Of a stretch of DNA of 38,911 nt, positions 7,275 through 16,976 are shown in pieces. A program made the translations under genes and the position numbers. The stretch covers positions 1-38,911 of the forward strand of contig SHUD01000022.1 of NCBI GenBank assembly GCA_009697505.1, read 5' to 3'. Source of the stretch: Bryobacterales bacterium. GTDB lineage: Bacteria > Acidobacteriota > Terriglobia > Bryobacterales > Bryobacteraceae. The notes beneath the pieces were generated by a model. The model saw only the letters and a program-made list of their open reading frames with translations, did not search any database and was not told the DNA's origin. Every line of letters begins with the position of its first letter. The stretch's first letter is position 1.

Positions 7275-8084
7275 GTGAATCGCATTCCCGGCCGGCACTT
7301 TGTGCGTAACCTGATCGAGCAGCGGTCTTTGGTGGCGCAGTTGGTCCGCCGCGACTTCCGGCAGCGCTACGTGGGCTCCGCCGCGGGCTGGATCTGGGGC
7401 GTGGTTCATCCGCTGGTGTTGCTGCTGAGTTGGACCTTTATTTTTCAAGTCTGCCTCAAGGTCAAGCTGCCGGAAGGCGCGCTGACGCAGAACTACGTCA
7501 TGTATTTATTCTGCGGGATGCTGCCTTGGCTCCTGTTTCAGGAAACCGTGCTGCGCTCGGCGCCCAGCATGGTGGAGCAGGCGAACCTGATCACGCGCAC
7601 GGTATTTCCGGCCGAGGTCCTGCCGGTTTCCATCTTTCTTTCCTCGCTCATTCACCATCTGATCGCCCTGGCGCTGGTGGTGGTGGCGTCGCTTGTGGTC
7701 CTGGGGAGCGTCAGCCCGATGATCCTGCTGCTACCCCTGTACATGGTGTTTGTCGGGCTGCTGGCGGTGGGAGTGGGATGGTTCGTGGCCAGCCTTCACG
7801 TGTATCTGCGCGATACTGCCCAGATCCTGGCCGTGGTGATGACCTTGTGGTTCTGGTTCACGCCCATCATGATTCTGGAGCAGCAGATTCCGCAGCGCTT
7901 CCGCTGGCTGGTCCAGCTCAATCCGATGTCGTGGCTGGTGCGGGCGTACCGGGAGCGGTTGCTATCGACGCACTGGCCGGCAGCGCAAGAGCTTGCCGTA
8001 TTAGCGGCGTATTCCGTGGTCGTATTCGTCGCCGGAGGCCTGTTCTTCCGGCACCTGAAGCGCGGCTTTGCCGATGTTCTGTAA
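7275..8084 (+). CDS. ABC-2 type export permease (polysaccharide/polyol-phosphate type)
   Basis: A 269-residue inner-membrane protein with about six hydrophobic segments. The N-terminal cytoplasmic helix QLVRRDFRQRYVGSAAGWIWGVVHPL is a hallmark of the Wzm/TagG/KpsM-type permeases that export polysaccharides linked to a lipid or other anchor. The FTPIMILEQQIPQRFRWLVQLNPMSWLVRAYRERLL block near the C-terminus is also typical. GTG at 7275 is taken as start; an upstream ATG would run into the divergent gene. The usual ATPase partner (Wzt/KpsT) is not next to it, since the following gene is a convergent helicase. The partner must be encoded elsewhere or has been lost. Confidence 0.85.
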   Translation: MNRIPGRHFVRNLIEQRSLVAQLVRRDFRQRYVGSAAGWIWGVVHPLVLLLSWTFIFQVCLKVKLPEGALTQNYVMYLFCGMLPWLLFQETVLRSAPSMVEQANLITRTVFPAEVLPVSIFLSSLIHHLIALALVVVASLVVLGSVSPMILLLPLYMVFVGLLAVGVGWFVASLHVYLRDTAQILAVVMTLWFWFTPIMILEQQIPQRFRWLVQLNPMSWLVRAYRERLLSTHWPAAQELAVLAAYSVVVFVAGGLFFRHLKRGFADVL

Positions 8085-8112
8085 TGGGCGCGTTATAATT
8101 GGCGCGCCGTAA

Positions 8113-9381
8113 TTACCGGCGGCCGCTAAACGCCCGTCGACGGCGCGGCTCAAACTTAGCAGTGCCGTGCCGCTGGTGGTGTTTGATCGGGATCACGACG
8201 GTCTTCGATGCCGGAGCCTTTTCCTCGCGGGCCAGATCCGCGCCAACCTGACGCGGCATCAAGCGGACGCCGAGCGCCTTTTCGATCTGCCGGATTTCTC
8301 CGCGCTCGCTGCGCGTGGCAAACGTCGATGCCGTTCCCCGGGCGCCCGCGCGGGCCGTGCGCCCGATCCGATGGATGAAGTCTTCGGGGACCTGCGGGAG
8401 GTCGTAGTTTACGACGTGAGCAATTCCGTCCACGTGAATCCCGCGCGCGGCCACATCGGTGGCGACCAGGACCCGGTAGTCGCCCTTCTTGAAGCCGGCG
8501 AGCGCCTGATTCCGCTGGTTCTGGGTGCGGTCCCCGTGAATCCGCGCGGCATCCACGCCGCGAGCCGCCAGCTTCTTCGCCAAGCGGTCCGCACCGTGTT
8601 TGGTACGCGCGAACACCAGGAAGGAACCCCGCTCTTCATCAAGCAGCTTCTTCAACAGGCTGAGCTTGCAGTCCTGATCCACTTCATACACGTGCAGGTC
8701 GACCTGTTCCACCGGCTTGCTGGTGGCGCCGATGGCCACGCGGACCGGATTGGTGACGTGCGAGCCAATGAGATGGGCCACCGACTTTTCAATCGTCGCC
8801 GAGAAAAACAGCGTTTGCCGGGACGGCGGAATCTTCTTCAGAATCGCGTGGATCGCGGGCAGGAAACCCATATCCAGCATGCGGTCGGCTTCATCCAGCA
8901 CCAGAAAGCGGATGCCGCTGAGATCCACCAGCTTGCGGTCCAGAAAATCGCACAAACGGCCGGGCGTTGCCACGATGATCCGTGCGCCTCTGCGGATGGC
9001 CTGTAGCTGCGTGGATTCGCTCATGCCGCCAACCACAGTTGCGGTACGCACGGTAGAGCCCGCGGCTAGCTTCATGGCGGCTTCACTCACCTGAATCGCC
9101 AACTCGCGCGTGGGCGTGAGAACCAGAGCCTGGATGCCATGCGGGCGGCCAGCGCCCGTGGGTTTGTCGCCGGCCGGTTTGTCGCTGGTCAGCCTTTCGA
9201 TAATCGGCAGGAGAAAGGCAAGGGTCTTGCCAGTTCCGGTTTGGGCAGTGGCGACGACGTCGCGGCCTTCCAGCACAGGCGGAATCGCCTGGGCTTGCAC
9301 GGGAGTCGGGACGAAGAACCCGTTACGGGTCAAATTACTCTGTAGCGTTGAGCCCAGAGGGAAATCGGAAAATTTATTCAT
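8113..9381 (-). CDS. rhlE: DEAD-box RNA helicase, RhlE type
   Basis: ATP-dependent RNA helicase of 422 residues, cytoplasmic, acting in ribosome assembly and RNA turnover. All motifs are present: Q motif (FFVPTPVQAQAIP), Walker A AQTGTGKT (about residue 45), PTRELA, VATPGR, VLDEADRMLD, SAT, and in the second RecA domain VATDVAARGIHVDGIAHVVNYDLP and HRIGRTARAG. A short basic C-terminal tail (RHGTAKFEPRRRRAFSGRR) may bind RNA. No good ribosome-binding site is seen before the ATG. The 234 bases upstream, shared with the divergent small gene at 9616, hold no other gene and may be a long leader. Confidence 0.93.
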   Translation of the reverse strand: MNKFSDFPLGSTLQSNLTRNGFFVPTPVQAQAIPPVLEGRDVVATAQTGTGKTLAFLLPIIERLTSDKPAGDKPTGAGRPHGIQALVLTPTRELAIQVSEAAMKLAAGSTVRTATVVGGMSESTQLQAIRRGARIIVATPGRLCDFLDRKLVDLSGIRFLVLDEADRMLDMGFLPAIHAILKKIPPSRQTLFFSATIEKSVAHLIGSHVTNPVRVAIGATSKPVEQVDLHVYEVDQDCKLSLLKKLLDEERGSFLVFARTKHGADRLAKKLAARGVDAARIHGDRTQNQRNQALAGFKKGDYRVLVATDVAARGIHVDGIAHVVNYDLPQVPEDFIHRIGRTARAGARGTASTFATRSERGEIRQIEKALGVRLMPRQVGADLAREEKAPASKTVVIPIKHHQRHGTAKFEPRRRRAFSGRR

Positions 9382-9615
9382 TAAAGGTTTGGGGGAAAGG
9401 TCAGAGAACCGCTTGCACTTCTTCTAAGGAGGGAGCAGATCTGACTCCAATCATAGCATGAATCCCGTTACGTTCCACGGCCGAAGTGCTAAACTAGAAA
9501 TATCTTCGCCCGTATCCATCGCGCCGTTGGTGCTAGCAACCTTCTTGGTGCGGACGTAGGAGTCCAGCGCAGTCCTGAGTGGCAAGCCGGGAAATTCATT
9601 ATCTAGGAGCATCAT

Positions 9616-9843
9616 ATGGCCGGTCGTGGACCTCAATCATTCAAGAAACGGCAAAAGGAACAACTGCGGAAGGAAAAGCAACAAGAGAAGAATGTCAAGC
9701 GCGCCGAGCGCCGCACTACCGGCGGTGTGTCTCCGTTGGATGAAGAAATACCGCTTCTCGACGGGCCCATCATTTACGAAGTAGATGAAGCGGATCTTCC
9801 TTGGGACGGAACGCCACGCGTAGCCGAAACCGAGACCAAGTAG
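9616..9843 (+). CDS. Small basic/acidic protein of unknown function
   Basis: A 75-residue protein preceded by a good ribosome site (TAGGAG, seven bases before ATG). The N-terminal half is very basic and helical (RGPQSFKKRQKEQLRKEKQQEKNVKRAERR), as in small RNA- or ribosome-associated proteins. The C-terminal half is acidic (SPLDEEIPLLDGPIIYEVDEADLPWDG). No domain is recognised. The codon pattern, ribosome site and charge layout make it a real gene. Nucleic-acid binding is only inferred from charge. Confidence 0.7.
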   Translation: MAGRGPQSFKKRQKEQLRKEKQQEKNVKRAERRTTGGVSPLDEEIPLLDGPIIYEVDEADLPWDGTPRVAETETK

Positions 9844-9851
9844 GCTGACCG

Positions 9852-11021
9852 CTATTTTCCGCTGAGCGCAGCCACACCAGGCAATTCGGTCCCACCAAGA
9901 AATTCCAAAGAGGCTCCCCCACCAGTAGAGATGTGCGAGATCTTATCCGCCACGCCGGCGCTCTTGATGGCTTTCTCGGAGTCGCCGCCGCCCACGACGC
10001 TCACGGCTCCAGAAGCGGCTACCGCTTTCGCCAGCGCCACGGTACCTTTGTCAAAGGGCGGCATCTCGAACACGCCCATGGGTCCGTTCCAGATGATGGT
10101 ACGGGCTCCGGCGATGACGGCTTCATAGGCGGCGATGGTCTGGGGTCCGATATCCAGAGCCATCTTGTCTCCGGGAATCGTGTCGACAACCTGAGATTCG
10201 GCGCCGGCCTTGAATTCCGCGGCCACCACGTGATCGACAGGCAGCAAGAGTTTATCACCGCTGGCTGCCATTAACTCCTGGGCCAGTTCGATTTTGTCTT
10301 CTTCGACCAGCGACTTGCCGGTGGCCTCGCCCCGCGCGCGCAGGAACGTGTAGGCCATCGCCCCGCCGATCAGCAGCCGGTCGACCACCGGCATCAGGTT
10401 CTGGATGACTTCGATCTTGTCGGAGACCTTGGCTCCACCTAGAATCGCGATGCAGGGCCGTTCGGGATTCGTGGTCACCTTGCTGAGGTATTCGAGTTCC
10501 TTGTCCATTAAAAGCCCCGCGGCGGCCTGCTTCACGTAAGCAATCATGCCGGCGGTGGAAGCGTGTGCGCGGTGCGCGGAACCAAAAGCGTCATTGACAT
10601 AAACGTCGCACAGCGCGGCCAATTGTTTGGAAAAGCCGGGGTCGTTCTTTTCTTCTTCACCGTGGAAGCGCAGGTTCTCGAGCAGCAGCACTTCTCCGGG
10701 CTTGGGTAACATGGCCTCGACGGCAGAACCCACACAATCCGGCGCGAACGCAACCGGCTTGCCGAGAAGCGACGACAGCCGCTCGGCCACGGGAGCGAGA
10801 CTCATCTCGGCGTTGGGCTTGCCCTTGGGGCGCCCCAGGTGGCTGGCTAGAATCAAAGCCGCCCCGTGTTCGAGCGCGTATTGAATGCTGGGCAGCGATG
10901 CCTTGATGCGCTTGTCGCTAGTGATCTCTTTGCCGCCAGGGGCCAACGGGACATTGAAGTCCACTCTCATGAAAACGTGCTTCCCCTGGAGATCGAGGTC
11001 GCGGATCGACAGCTTGCTCAT
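9852..11021 (-). CDS. pgk: Phosphoglycerate kinase
   Basis: Glycolytic/gluconeogenic enzyme converting 1,3-bisphosphoglycerate and ADP to 3-phosphoglycerate and ATP. Full length at 389 residues. Seen: the N-terminal substrate site [14 protein letters not shown], the ASHLGRPKG loop, [34 protein letters not shown], the [12 protein letters not shown] loop, [10 protein letters not shown], and the nucleotide-binding [11 protein letters not shown] with [12 protein letters not shown] at the C-terminus. It starts 21 bases after the thioesterase gene and is probably co-transcribed with it; no glyceraldehyde-3-phosphate dehydrogenase gene is alongside. Confidence 0.97.
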   Translation of the reverse strand: MSKLSIRDLDLQGKHVFMRVDFNVPLAPGGKEITSDKRIKASLPSIQYALEHGAALILASHLGRPKGKPNAEMSLAPVAERLSSLLGKPVAFAPDCVGSAVEAMLPKPGEVLLLENLRFHGEEEKNDPGFSKQLAALCDVYVNDAFGSAHRAHASTAGMIAYVKQAAAGLLMDKELEYLSKVTTNPERPCIAILGGAKVSDKIEVIQNLMPVVDRLLIGGAMAYTFLRARGEATGKSLVEEDKIELAQELMAASGDKLLLPVDHVVAAEFKAGAESQVVDTIPGDKMALDIGPQTIAAYEAVIAGARTIIWNGPMGVFEMPPFDKGTVALAKAVAASGAVSVVGGGDSEKAIKSAGVADKISHISTGGGASLEFLGGTELPGVAALSGK

Positions 11022-11042
11022 TCTTTCAATATAAGACGCTGT

Positions 11043-11474
11043 CTACGCAATCCCGAACATGGGCCAATATTTTTCCGGGAGCTTCCGGGGCCGGACGTCT
11101 GGTCCACAAAAAAGATGTTTGGTGAAACCGGTCGCGAGTAGCGTGCCGGTGGTCACGTCGAAGAACTCGTATTCAAAACGGATCAGCCGGGGATTGGCCG
11201 CCGCAATCCAGGTACGAATGCGGATTTCGTCGTCGTAACGGGCGGGGGAGAGGTAGCGGCAATTGGCCTCGGCGACCACCAGGAGAACGCCGTCGCCGGT
11301 TTCCATGTCGCGGTAGCGGATCCCGGCGGCGCGGCACAGCTCCACGCGGCCCACTTCCATCCATACCAGGTAATTGGCGTAATAGACGATGCCCATCTGG
11401 TCGGTCTCGGCGTAACGCACGCGCAGGTGGGTCTCGGCGGCCTGCCGGATGCTTGAAGATTCCATGCTCGCCAA
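11043..11474 (-). CDS. YbgC-type acyl-CoA thioesterase (hot-dog fold)
   Basis: A 143-residue hot-dog fold enzyme of the 4HBT/YbgC group. The active-site block VRYAETDQMGIVYYANYLVWMEVGRVELCR (about 18-47) has the catalytic Asp of this family in AETDQMG and the conserved Y-x-N-Y. The rest (CRYLSPARYDDEIRIRTWIAAANPRLIRFEYEF) is normal for the fold. Members hydrolyse short acyl-CoA or acyl-ACP thioesters; the substrate cannot be told. ATGs at 11474 and 11465 are both usable. The gene sits upstream of pgk on the same strand and its start region overlaps the 5' leader of the divergent MoaD-MoaE gene. Confidence 0.88.
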   Translation of the reverse strand: MASMESSSIRQAAETHLRVRYAETDQMGIVYYANYLVWMEVGRVELCRAAGIRYRDMETGDGVLLVVAEANCRYLSPARYDDEIRIRTWIAAANPRLIRFEYEFFDVTTGTLLATGFTKHLFCGPDVRPRKLPEKYWPMFGIA

Positions 11475-11538
11475 TTATAGCTGGCACATGGAATCTTCTT
11501 TTTGCGAAACCGGACCGCCTGCAAATCAGTCTGATACT

Positions 11539-12267
11539 ATGACCTCAGTGCCTATTCGTGTCTTGTTTTTCGGAGCTATTCGTGACGTTGTGGGTCGCCG
11601 TGAGGACTCGCTCGAAGTCCCCGCCGGCAGCACCCTGGGATCGGTGTTTGAACATTACGCCGTCCGTTTTCCGAAGCTGAAGGAGATGGCCGCGAGCACC
11701 GTGCTGGCGCTGAATCAGCAGTTTTCGTCGCCCGCCGCTCCGGTCGCCGATGGTGACGAAGTGGCGTTTCTGCCTCCGGTGAGCGGTGGCTCGCAATACA
11801 CGCGGCACATCGCCGATCCCGCCGGGCATTTTTTCGCGATCACGCGGGAACCCATCGACGGAACGGCCATTGCCCGCCAGTTGCTGCGCGGCGAAGACGG
11901 CGCGTTCGTCAACTTCGAAGGCGTGGCGCGCAACAACACCAAGGGCCGGGCAACCCGGTTCCTCGAATACGAGTGCTATGAGCCGATGGCCGTAAAGATG
12001 ATGGCGCGGATCGGAATGGAGATTGCGGCCACGTATCCGATCGGCCGCATCGCCATGGTGCATCGCCTGGGCAAGCTTGAGATCAGCGAGACCAGCGTGG
12101 CCGTGGTGGTCACGGCCCCGCATCGTAAGCCGGCGTTCGACGCGGCCCTCGAAGGCATCAACCGCCTGAAGAAGCTGGTTCCCGTGTGGAAGAAAGAATA
12201 CTTCGCCGATGGCGAAGTGTGGGTGGACGGAGAATGGGACGACGCCGTCACTACGGCCCGCGCGTGA
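11539..12267 (+). CDS. Fused MoaD-MoaE molybdopterin synthase
   Basis: One 242-residue chain covers both subunits of molybdopterin synthase, which adds the dithiolene sulfurs to cyclic pyranopterin. Residues about 1-84 are MoaD (ubiquitin-like, IRVLFFGAIRDVVGRREDSLEVPAGSTL, ending in FLPPVSGG). Residues about 90-242 are MoaE (YECYEPMAVKMM, MVHRLGKLEISETSVAVVVTAPHR, and KKLVPVWKKEYFADGEVWV with the active-site lysines). MoaD normally works through a free C-terminal Gly-Gly thiocarboxylate; here Gly83-Gly84 are internal, as in the mycobacterial MoaX fusion, so cleavage is expected. The start at 11539 gives a normal MoaD N-terminus. No other moa gene is near. Confidence 0.92.
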   Translation: MTSVPIRVLFFGAIRDVVGRREDSLEVPAGSTLGSVFEHYAVRFPKLKEMAASTVLALNQQFSSPAAPVADGDEVAFLPPVSGGSQYTRHIADPAGHFFAITREPIDGTAIARQLLRGEDGAFVNFEGVARNNTKGRATRFLEYECYEPMAVKMMARIGMEIAATYPIGRIAMVHRLGKLEISETSVAVVVTAPHRKPAFDAALEGINRLKKLVPVWKKEYFADGEVWVDGEWDDAVTTARA

Positions 12268-13169
12268 CACGGACTTTCGCGACCCTAGCCCTGTTGCTGA
12301 CAGCCGTGGGCGCGGCCGCCCAGGAACCTGTCTTCAAAGTCGACGTGCGGCTGGTCCGCCTGCTGGTCACCGTGAAGAACCTGGCCGGCGAGCTGGTTGG
12401 GTCGCTGGAGGCGCGCGACTTCGCGGTCACCGACAACGGCGTCAAACAGGACATCGCCGTCTTCGAGCACCAGACCACGCAGCCGCTTTCGATCGCTTTG
12501 CTGATCGACATCAGTGCTTCCACGGCTAAGGATCTGCGCTATGAAACCACCTCTGTCACGAAGTTCCTGGAGGCCCTGGTGCGCGAGGGTAACCCGGAGG
12601 ATGCCGCCGCGTTTTACTCGTTTAATGATCAGATCACTCTGCTCAACACGTACACACGCAACGTGGCGCGGATCGAGGAACGACTGAAGACCCTGAAGCC
12701 GGATGCGGGGACGTCGCTTTACGACGCGATCTATCTGGCGGCCCCGGCGCTGCGGGAACGCGAGGGCCGTCACGTCATTGTGGCTATCAGCGATGGCGGC
12801 GACACCACCAGTTCCAAGAAGTACAGGGACGCACTGGACGCCGCGCAGAAGGCCGACGCGATTTTCTATCCCATCGTGGTGGTACCCATCACCAACCCGG
12901 CCGGGCGCAACACGGCGGGCGAGCATGCGCTCGAGACCCTCGCCGCCAGTACCGGAGGCCGCAGCTTCTATCCCACGGTCGGAGCCCAGCTCGACCGGGC
13001 ATTTGCCGAAATTCTTCGTGATCTGCGCACGCAATACCTCCTGAGCTACTACCCTGCCCGTGTGCCCGTGGGAGATAGCTCGTTCCACACCGTGCGTGTC
13101 GAAATTCCAAAGCGCCGGGAATTGCGCATTTCCACGCGCAGCGGCTACTATGGAGAAGTCTCGCGCTAG
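12264..13169 (+). CDS. Secreted VWFA-related domain protein (acidobacterial type)
   Basis: A 301-residue protein with an N-terminal signal sequence (residues about 1-20, ending AAAQ) and a von Willebrand factor A domain. The metal-ion adhesion site is complete at its core: IDISAST (Asp82, Ser84, Ser86), then a DAGTSLYDAI threonine loop and AISDGGDTTS. The preceding stretch VDVRLVRLLVTVKNLAGELVGSLEARDFAVTDNGV is the signature of the VWFA-related family that is expanded in Acidobacteriota. The GTG start overlaps the stop of the MoaD-MoaE gene (GTGA), implying coupled translation. Its ligand and role are unknown; cell-envelope adhesion or complex assembly is a guess. Confidence 0.87.
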   Translation: MTRTFATLALLLTAVGAAAQEPVFKVDVRLVRLLVTVKNLAGELVGSLEARDFAVTDNGVKQDIAVFEHQTTQPLSIALLIDISASTAKDLRYETTSVTKFLEALVREGNPEDAAAFYSFNDQITLLNTYTRNVARIEERLKTLKPDAGTSLYDAIYLAAPALREREGRHVIVAISDGGDTTSSKKYRDALDAAQKADAIFYPIVVVPITNPAGRNTAGEHALETLAASTGGRSFYPTVGAQLDRAFAEILRDLRTQYLLSYYPARVPVGDSSFHTVRVEIPKRRELRISTRSGYYGEVSR

Positions 13170-13196
13170 TCGGTTCTACCCTAAGTTGGTTCCAAC

Positions 13197-13430
13197 GTGG
13201 CCGGAAAAATCAGCCAAGCCAAAGCTCCCGATCATACCTTCCAGGAAGTGCGCTACCTGCAACGGCTGATCGACGACCAGGTACCGGTCCGCGTGCGCCT
13301 GAGTGACGATCAGGAAGTAGAAGGCATGATCGAGTTTTACGACGCGCGCTTTATCCGGCTAACGCGCAAGGGTAGTCCCAACCTGTTCCTGTTCAAGCAG
13401 GACATCAAGTATCTTTACGAAATGCCGTGA
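13197..13430 (+). CDS. Hfq-like Sm-fold RNA-binding protein
   Basis: A 77-residue protein with GTG start. Residues about 15-75 read as a bacterial Sm fold: an N-terminal helix (FQEVRYLQRLIDDQ), then VPVRVRLSDDQEVEGMIEFYDARFIRLTRKGSPNLFLFKQDIKYLYE, which parallels Hfq strand order (VPVTIFLVNG..LQGQI..FD.F). The Hfq signature YKHA at the second Sm motif is replaced by FKQD. Hfq is a hexameric chaperone for small RNA-mRNA pairing. The divergent motif leaves it open whether this is the true Hfq of the organism or an Sm-like cousin. It sits between the VWA and inositol phosphatase genes, 27 bases after the former. Confidence 0.72.
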   Translation: MAGKISQAKAPDHTFQEVRYLQRLIDDQVPVRVRLSDDQEVEGMIEFYDARFIRLTRKGSPNLFLFKQDIKYLYEMP

Positions 13431-13462
13431 CCAGATCCCGTGACGAATTGGCCTGACACCCC

Positions 13463-14278
13463 TTGAAAACTTTTATTGAGATTGCCGCGGAGATCGCCCG
13501 CGAGTCCGGCGCGCGCATTTCCGAGTTCGCCCGCCAGCGCATCGGATTCGAACTCAAAGGGGCGTATGATTTGGTCACCGAGGCCGACCGCGCCAGCGAA
13601 GCGCTGATTGTCGAGCGCCTGCGCCAGCACTTCCCCACTCACGCGGTCCTGGCGGAGGAAGGCGGCGGCAACGACGGCTCGTCTGAATACCGCTGGTATG
13701 TCGATCCCCTGGATGGCACCACGAATTTTGCCCATGGCTTCCCGGTGTACAACGTGACGCTGGGGCTGGAACGCGCGGGCGAGTTGATCGCCGGAGTGAT
13801 CTACGATCCCACGCGCGATGAAATGTTTCAGGCCGAACTGGGCGGCGGCGCGTTCCTAAACGGAGAGCGCATCCACGTCACCAAGGCCGCGCGAGTTGAG
13901 GATTCCCTGTCGGCCACCGGTTTCCCTTCCCGCAAGCGGCACCAGAACATCAACGTTCACTTTTACTACCAGCTCGCCATGCTCTCGCACGGAGTCCGGC
14001 GGGCGGGCGCGGCGGCGATTGACCTCGCCTACGTCGCCTGCGGACGGCTGGATTTCTTCTGGGAATTCGGCCTGAACCCCTGGGATATGGCCGCCGGGGC
14101 GCTGCTGGTGCGCGAAGCCGGAGGCACCGTCACGGACATGCACGGAGCCCCGCTCAACCTGCGTGGGCAGCATGTCCTGGCCGACAACACGCTATTGCAC
14201 GCCGAAGTGCTGGAACTCTTCGCGGAGATCTTCGCCGGCAAACAGCGCGTGCCGATGCCTGAGTTGCCGGTTCGTTAG
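13463..14278 (+). CDS. suhB: Inositol-1-monophosphatase family protein
   Basis: Mg2+-dependent phosphatase of 271 residues, releasing phosphate from inositol monophosphate and similar sugars; SuhB homologs also assist rRNA transcription. Metal and catalytic motifs are intact: TEADRASEALI, AEEGG, WYVDPLDGTTNFAHGFPVYNVTLGL, and the C-terminal LNPWDMAAGALLVREAGG. TTG at 13463 is taken as start, giving a normal N-terminus (KTFIEIAAEIARESG). The gene follows the Hfq-like gene after 32 bases and is probably the last of the moaDE-VWA-Sm run. A repeat-rich region follows. Confidence 0.92.
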   Translation: MKTFIEIAAEIARESGARISEFARQRIGFELKGAYDLVTEADRASEALIVERLRQHFPTHAVLAEEGGGNDGSSEYRWYVDPLDGTTNFAHGFPVYNVTLGLERAGELIAGVIYDPTRDEMFQAELGGGAFLNGERIHVTKAARVEDSLSATGFPSRKRHQNINVHFYYQLAMLSHGVRRAGAAAIDLAYVACGRLDFFWEFGLNPWDMAAGALLVREAGGTVTDMHGAPLNLRGQHVLADNTLLHAEVLELFAEIFAGKQRVPMPELPVR

Positions 14279-14704
14279 CTTGTCCGTTATCTAGTGGGCC
14301 GGCCCAGAGAAATCGCTAGCAGGCGTTTGTTGGAGTGGGCTTTAGTCTGCTACGGTGGCTTTAGTCTGCTACGGTGGCTTTAGTCTGCTACGGTGGCTTT
14401 AGCCTGCATTTCTCACACGAGATTGCTTACGGAGGAGTAGATCCCAACGTGGAGCGGGCTTGAGCCTGCGACGGGGACTTGAGTCCCCGGTTCGAAGTGT
14501 GGTTATACCGCTGCGGAGGCTGAAGCCTCCGTTGCAGGCTAAAGCCCGCTCCACCCTGGGCTCCGGTATGGCTCTTTCTGATCTACCTTGGGACGTTGTG
14601 AGAAATGCAGGTTAATGATCGGGGACTGAAGCCTCCGTTGCAGGCTAAAAGGCCCGCTCCACCCGGAGCCACTTCCACGCTAGCGGAATCTCCAGGACTG
14701 CCCG
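14279..14704. repeat. Repeat-rich gene-free region (tandem 19-mers and GGCT/AGCC palindromes)
   Basis: No gene is seen in these 426 bases. TTTAGTCTGCTACGGTGGC is repeated three times without gaps at 14341-14397, followed by a partial fourth copy. A second family occurs twice in direct orientation at 14520-14556 and 14626-14664 (CTGAAGCCTCCGTTGCAGGC at the start, GCCCGCTCCACCC at the end). An inverted partner (GTGGAGCGGGCTT) lies near 14450, so 14450-14555 can fold into a large hairpin, and smaller palindromes such as GGGGACTTGAGTCCCC occur inside. Such GGCTNAAGCC-type motifs look like REP elements. The block lies between convergent suhB and thiC and could end transcription from both sides. 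Confidence 0.75.
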
Positions 14705-16183
<1,479 letters not shown>

Positions 16184-16196
16184 TTACGCTCAAGTT

Positions 16197-16967
16197 ATGG
16201 CGGCTGTGGAGACCCAGGAAGCTGGAATCATGACACCAGAGACATTTAGCGCATCGGTATTACATCGCGTGAGCGGCATCGTTAGTTCGCCGCTATCCCT
16301 GGATCAGATGCTGGGCGAAATTGTGAGTTTGGCGGCCCAGGTCACCAGTTGCGACGCGTGCCTGGTTTACCTGGTAGAAGGCGAGGGCGAATTCGTATTG
16401 CGCGCGTCGCTGGTGCCGCACGCCGCCGATCTGGGCAACCTGCGCATGAAGATCGGAGAAGGCGTGACGGGCTGGGTGGCCGAGCATCAATCCCCCGTGG
16501 CCCTGAGTTCAAAGGCAGCAGAGGACCCGCGCTCCAAGATTTTTCCCACCTTGGTGGAAGACACCTATGAGGCGTTTTTGTCGGTACCTCTCGTCAACCG
16601 CGGCAAGGCCATCGGCGTGATTAATGTCCACCACCGCGAAAAGCACGAACACTCTCCGCAAGAGATCTCCGTGATCTCGTTTATCGGTGAGCAAATCGGG
16701 AGCGCGATCGCCAAGAGCCTGCTGGAAGAGGAAAACGCGCGGCTGTCGGAAGAAACCGCCGAAATGAAGCGGCAGCTCGAAATGCGCAAGGCGGTGGAGC
16801 GCGCCAAGGGCATCCTGCAAAAGCGTCACAACATGACGGAAGAAGAAGCTTACTTGCGGATGCGTAACGAGAGCCGCCGCCTGCGCCGTCCGATGAAGGA
16901 ACTCGCGGACGCGATCATTCTTTCCGAGGAACTGGTGCGCAAGGAAAACGGCGGGCCAGGGATCTAG
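16197..16967 (+). CDS. GAF-ANTAR response regulator-like antiterminator
   Basis: A 256-residue cytoplasmic regulator. Residues about 20-165 are a GAF sensor domain (LDQMLGEIVSLAAQVTSCDACLVYL, MKIGEGVTGWVAEHQSPVAL, LSVPLVNRGKAIGVINVHHR). A coiled coil (LLEEENARLSEETAEMKRQLEMRKAVERA) leads into an ANTAR domain (AKGILQKRHNMTEEEAYLRMRNESRRLRRPMKELADAII). ANTAR domains bind paired small RNA stem-loops and prevent transcription termination. The GAF ligand is unknown. The gene diverges from thiC with 118 bases between starts, but with a near-leaderless thiC its RNA target is probably elsewhere. Confidence 0.87.
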   Translation: MAAVETQEAGIMTPETFSASVLHRVSGIVSSPLSLDQMLGEIVSLAAQVTSCDACLVYLVEGEGEFVLRASLVPHAADLGNLRMKIGEGVTGWVAEHQSPVALSSKAAEDPRSKIFPTLVEDTYEAFLSVPLVNRGKAIGVINVHHREKHEHSPQEISVISFIGEQIGSAIAKSLLEEENARLSEETAEMKRQLEMRKAVERAKGILQKRHNMTEEEAYLRMRNESRRLRRPMKELADAIILSEELVRKENGGPGI

Positions 16968-16976
16968 TCCTAAGTC

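Noticed and set aside
8085-8112. Bidirectional terminator between the permease and rhlE
   Set aside because: TAATT and AATTA flank a GGCGCGCC palindrome, but the stem has a bulge and there is no T tract, so the case is weak.
14341-14410. CRISPR array
   Set aside because: The 19-base units abut without spacers and no cas gene is present; it is a plain tandem repeat.
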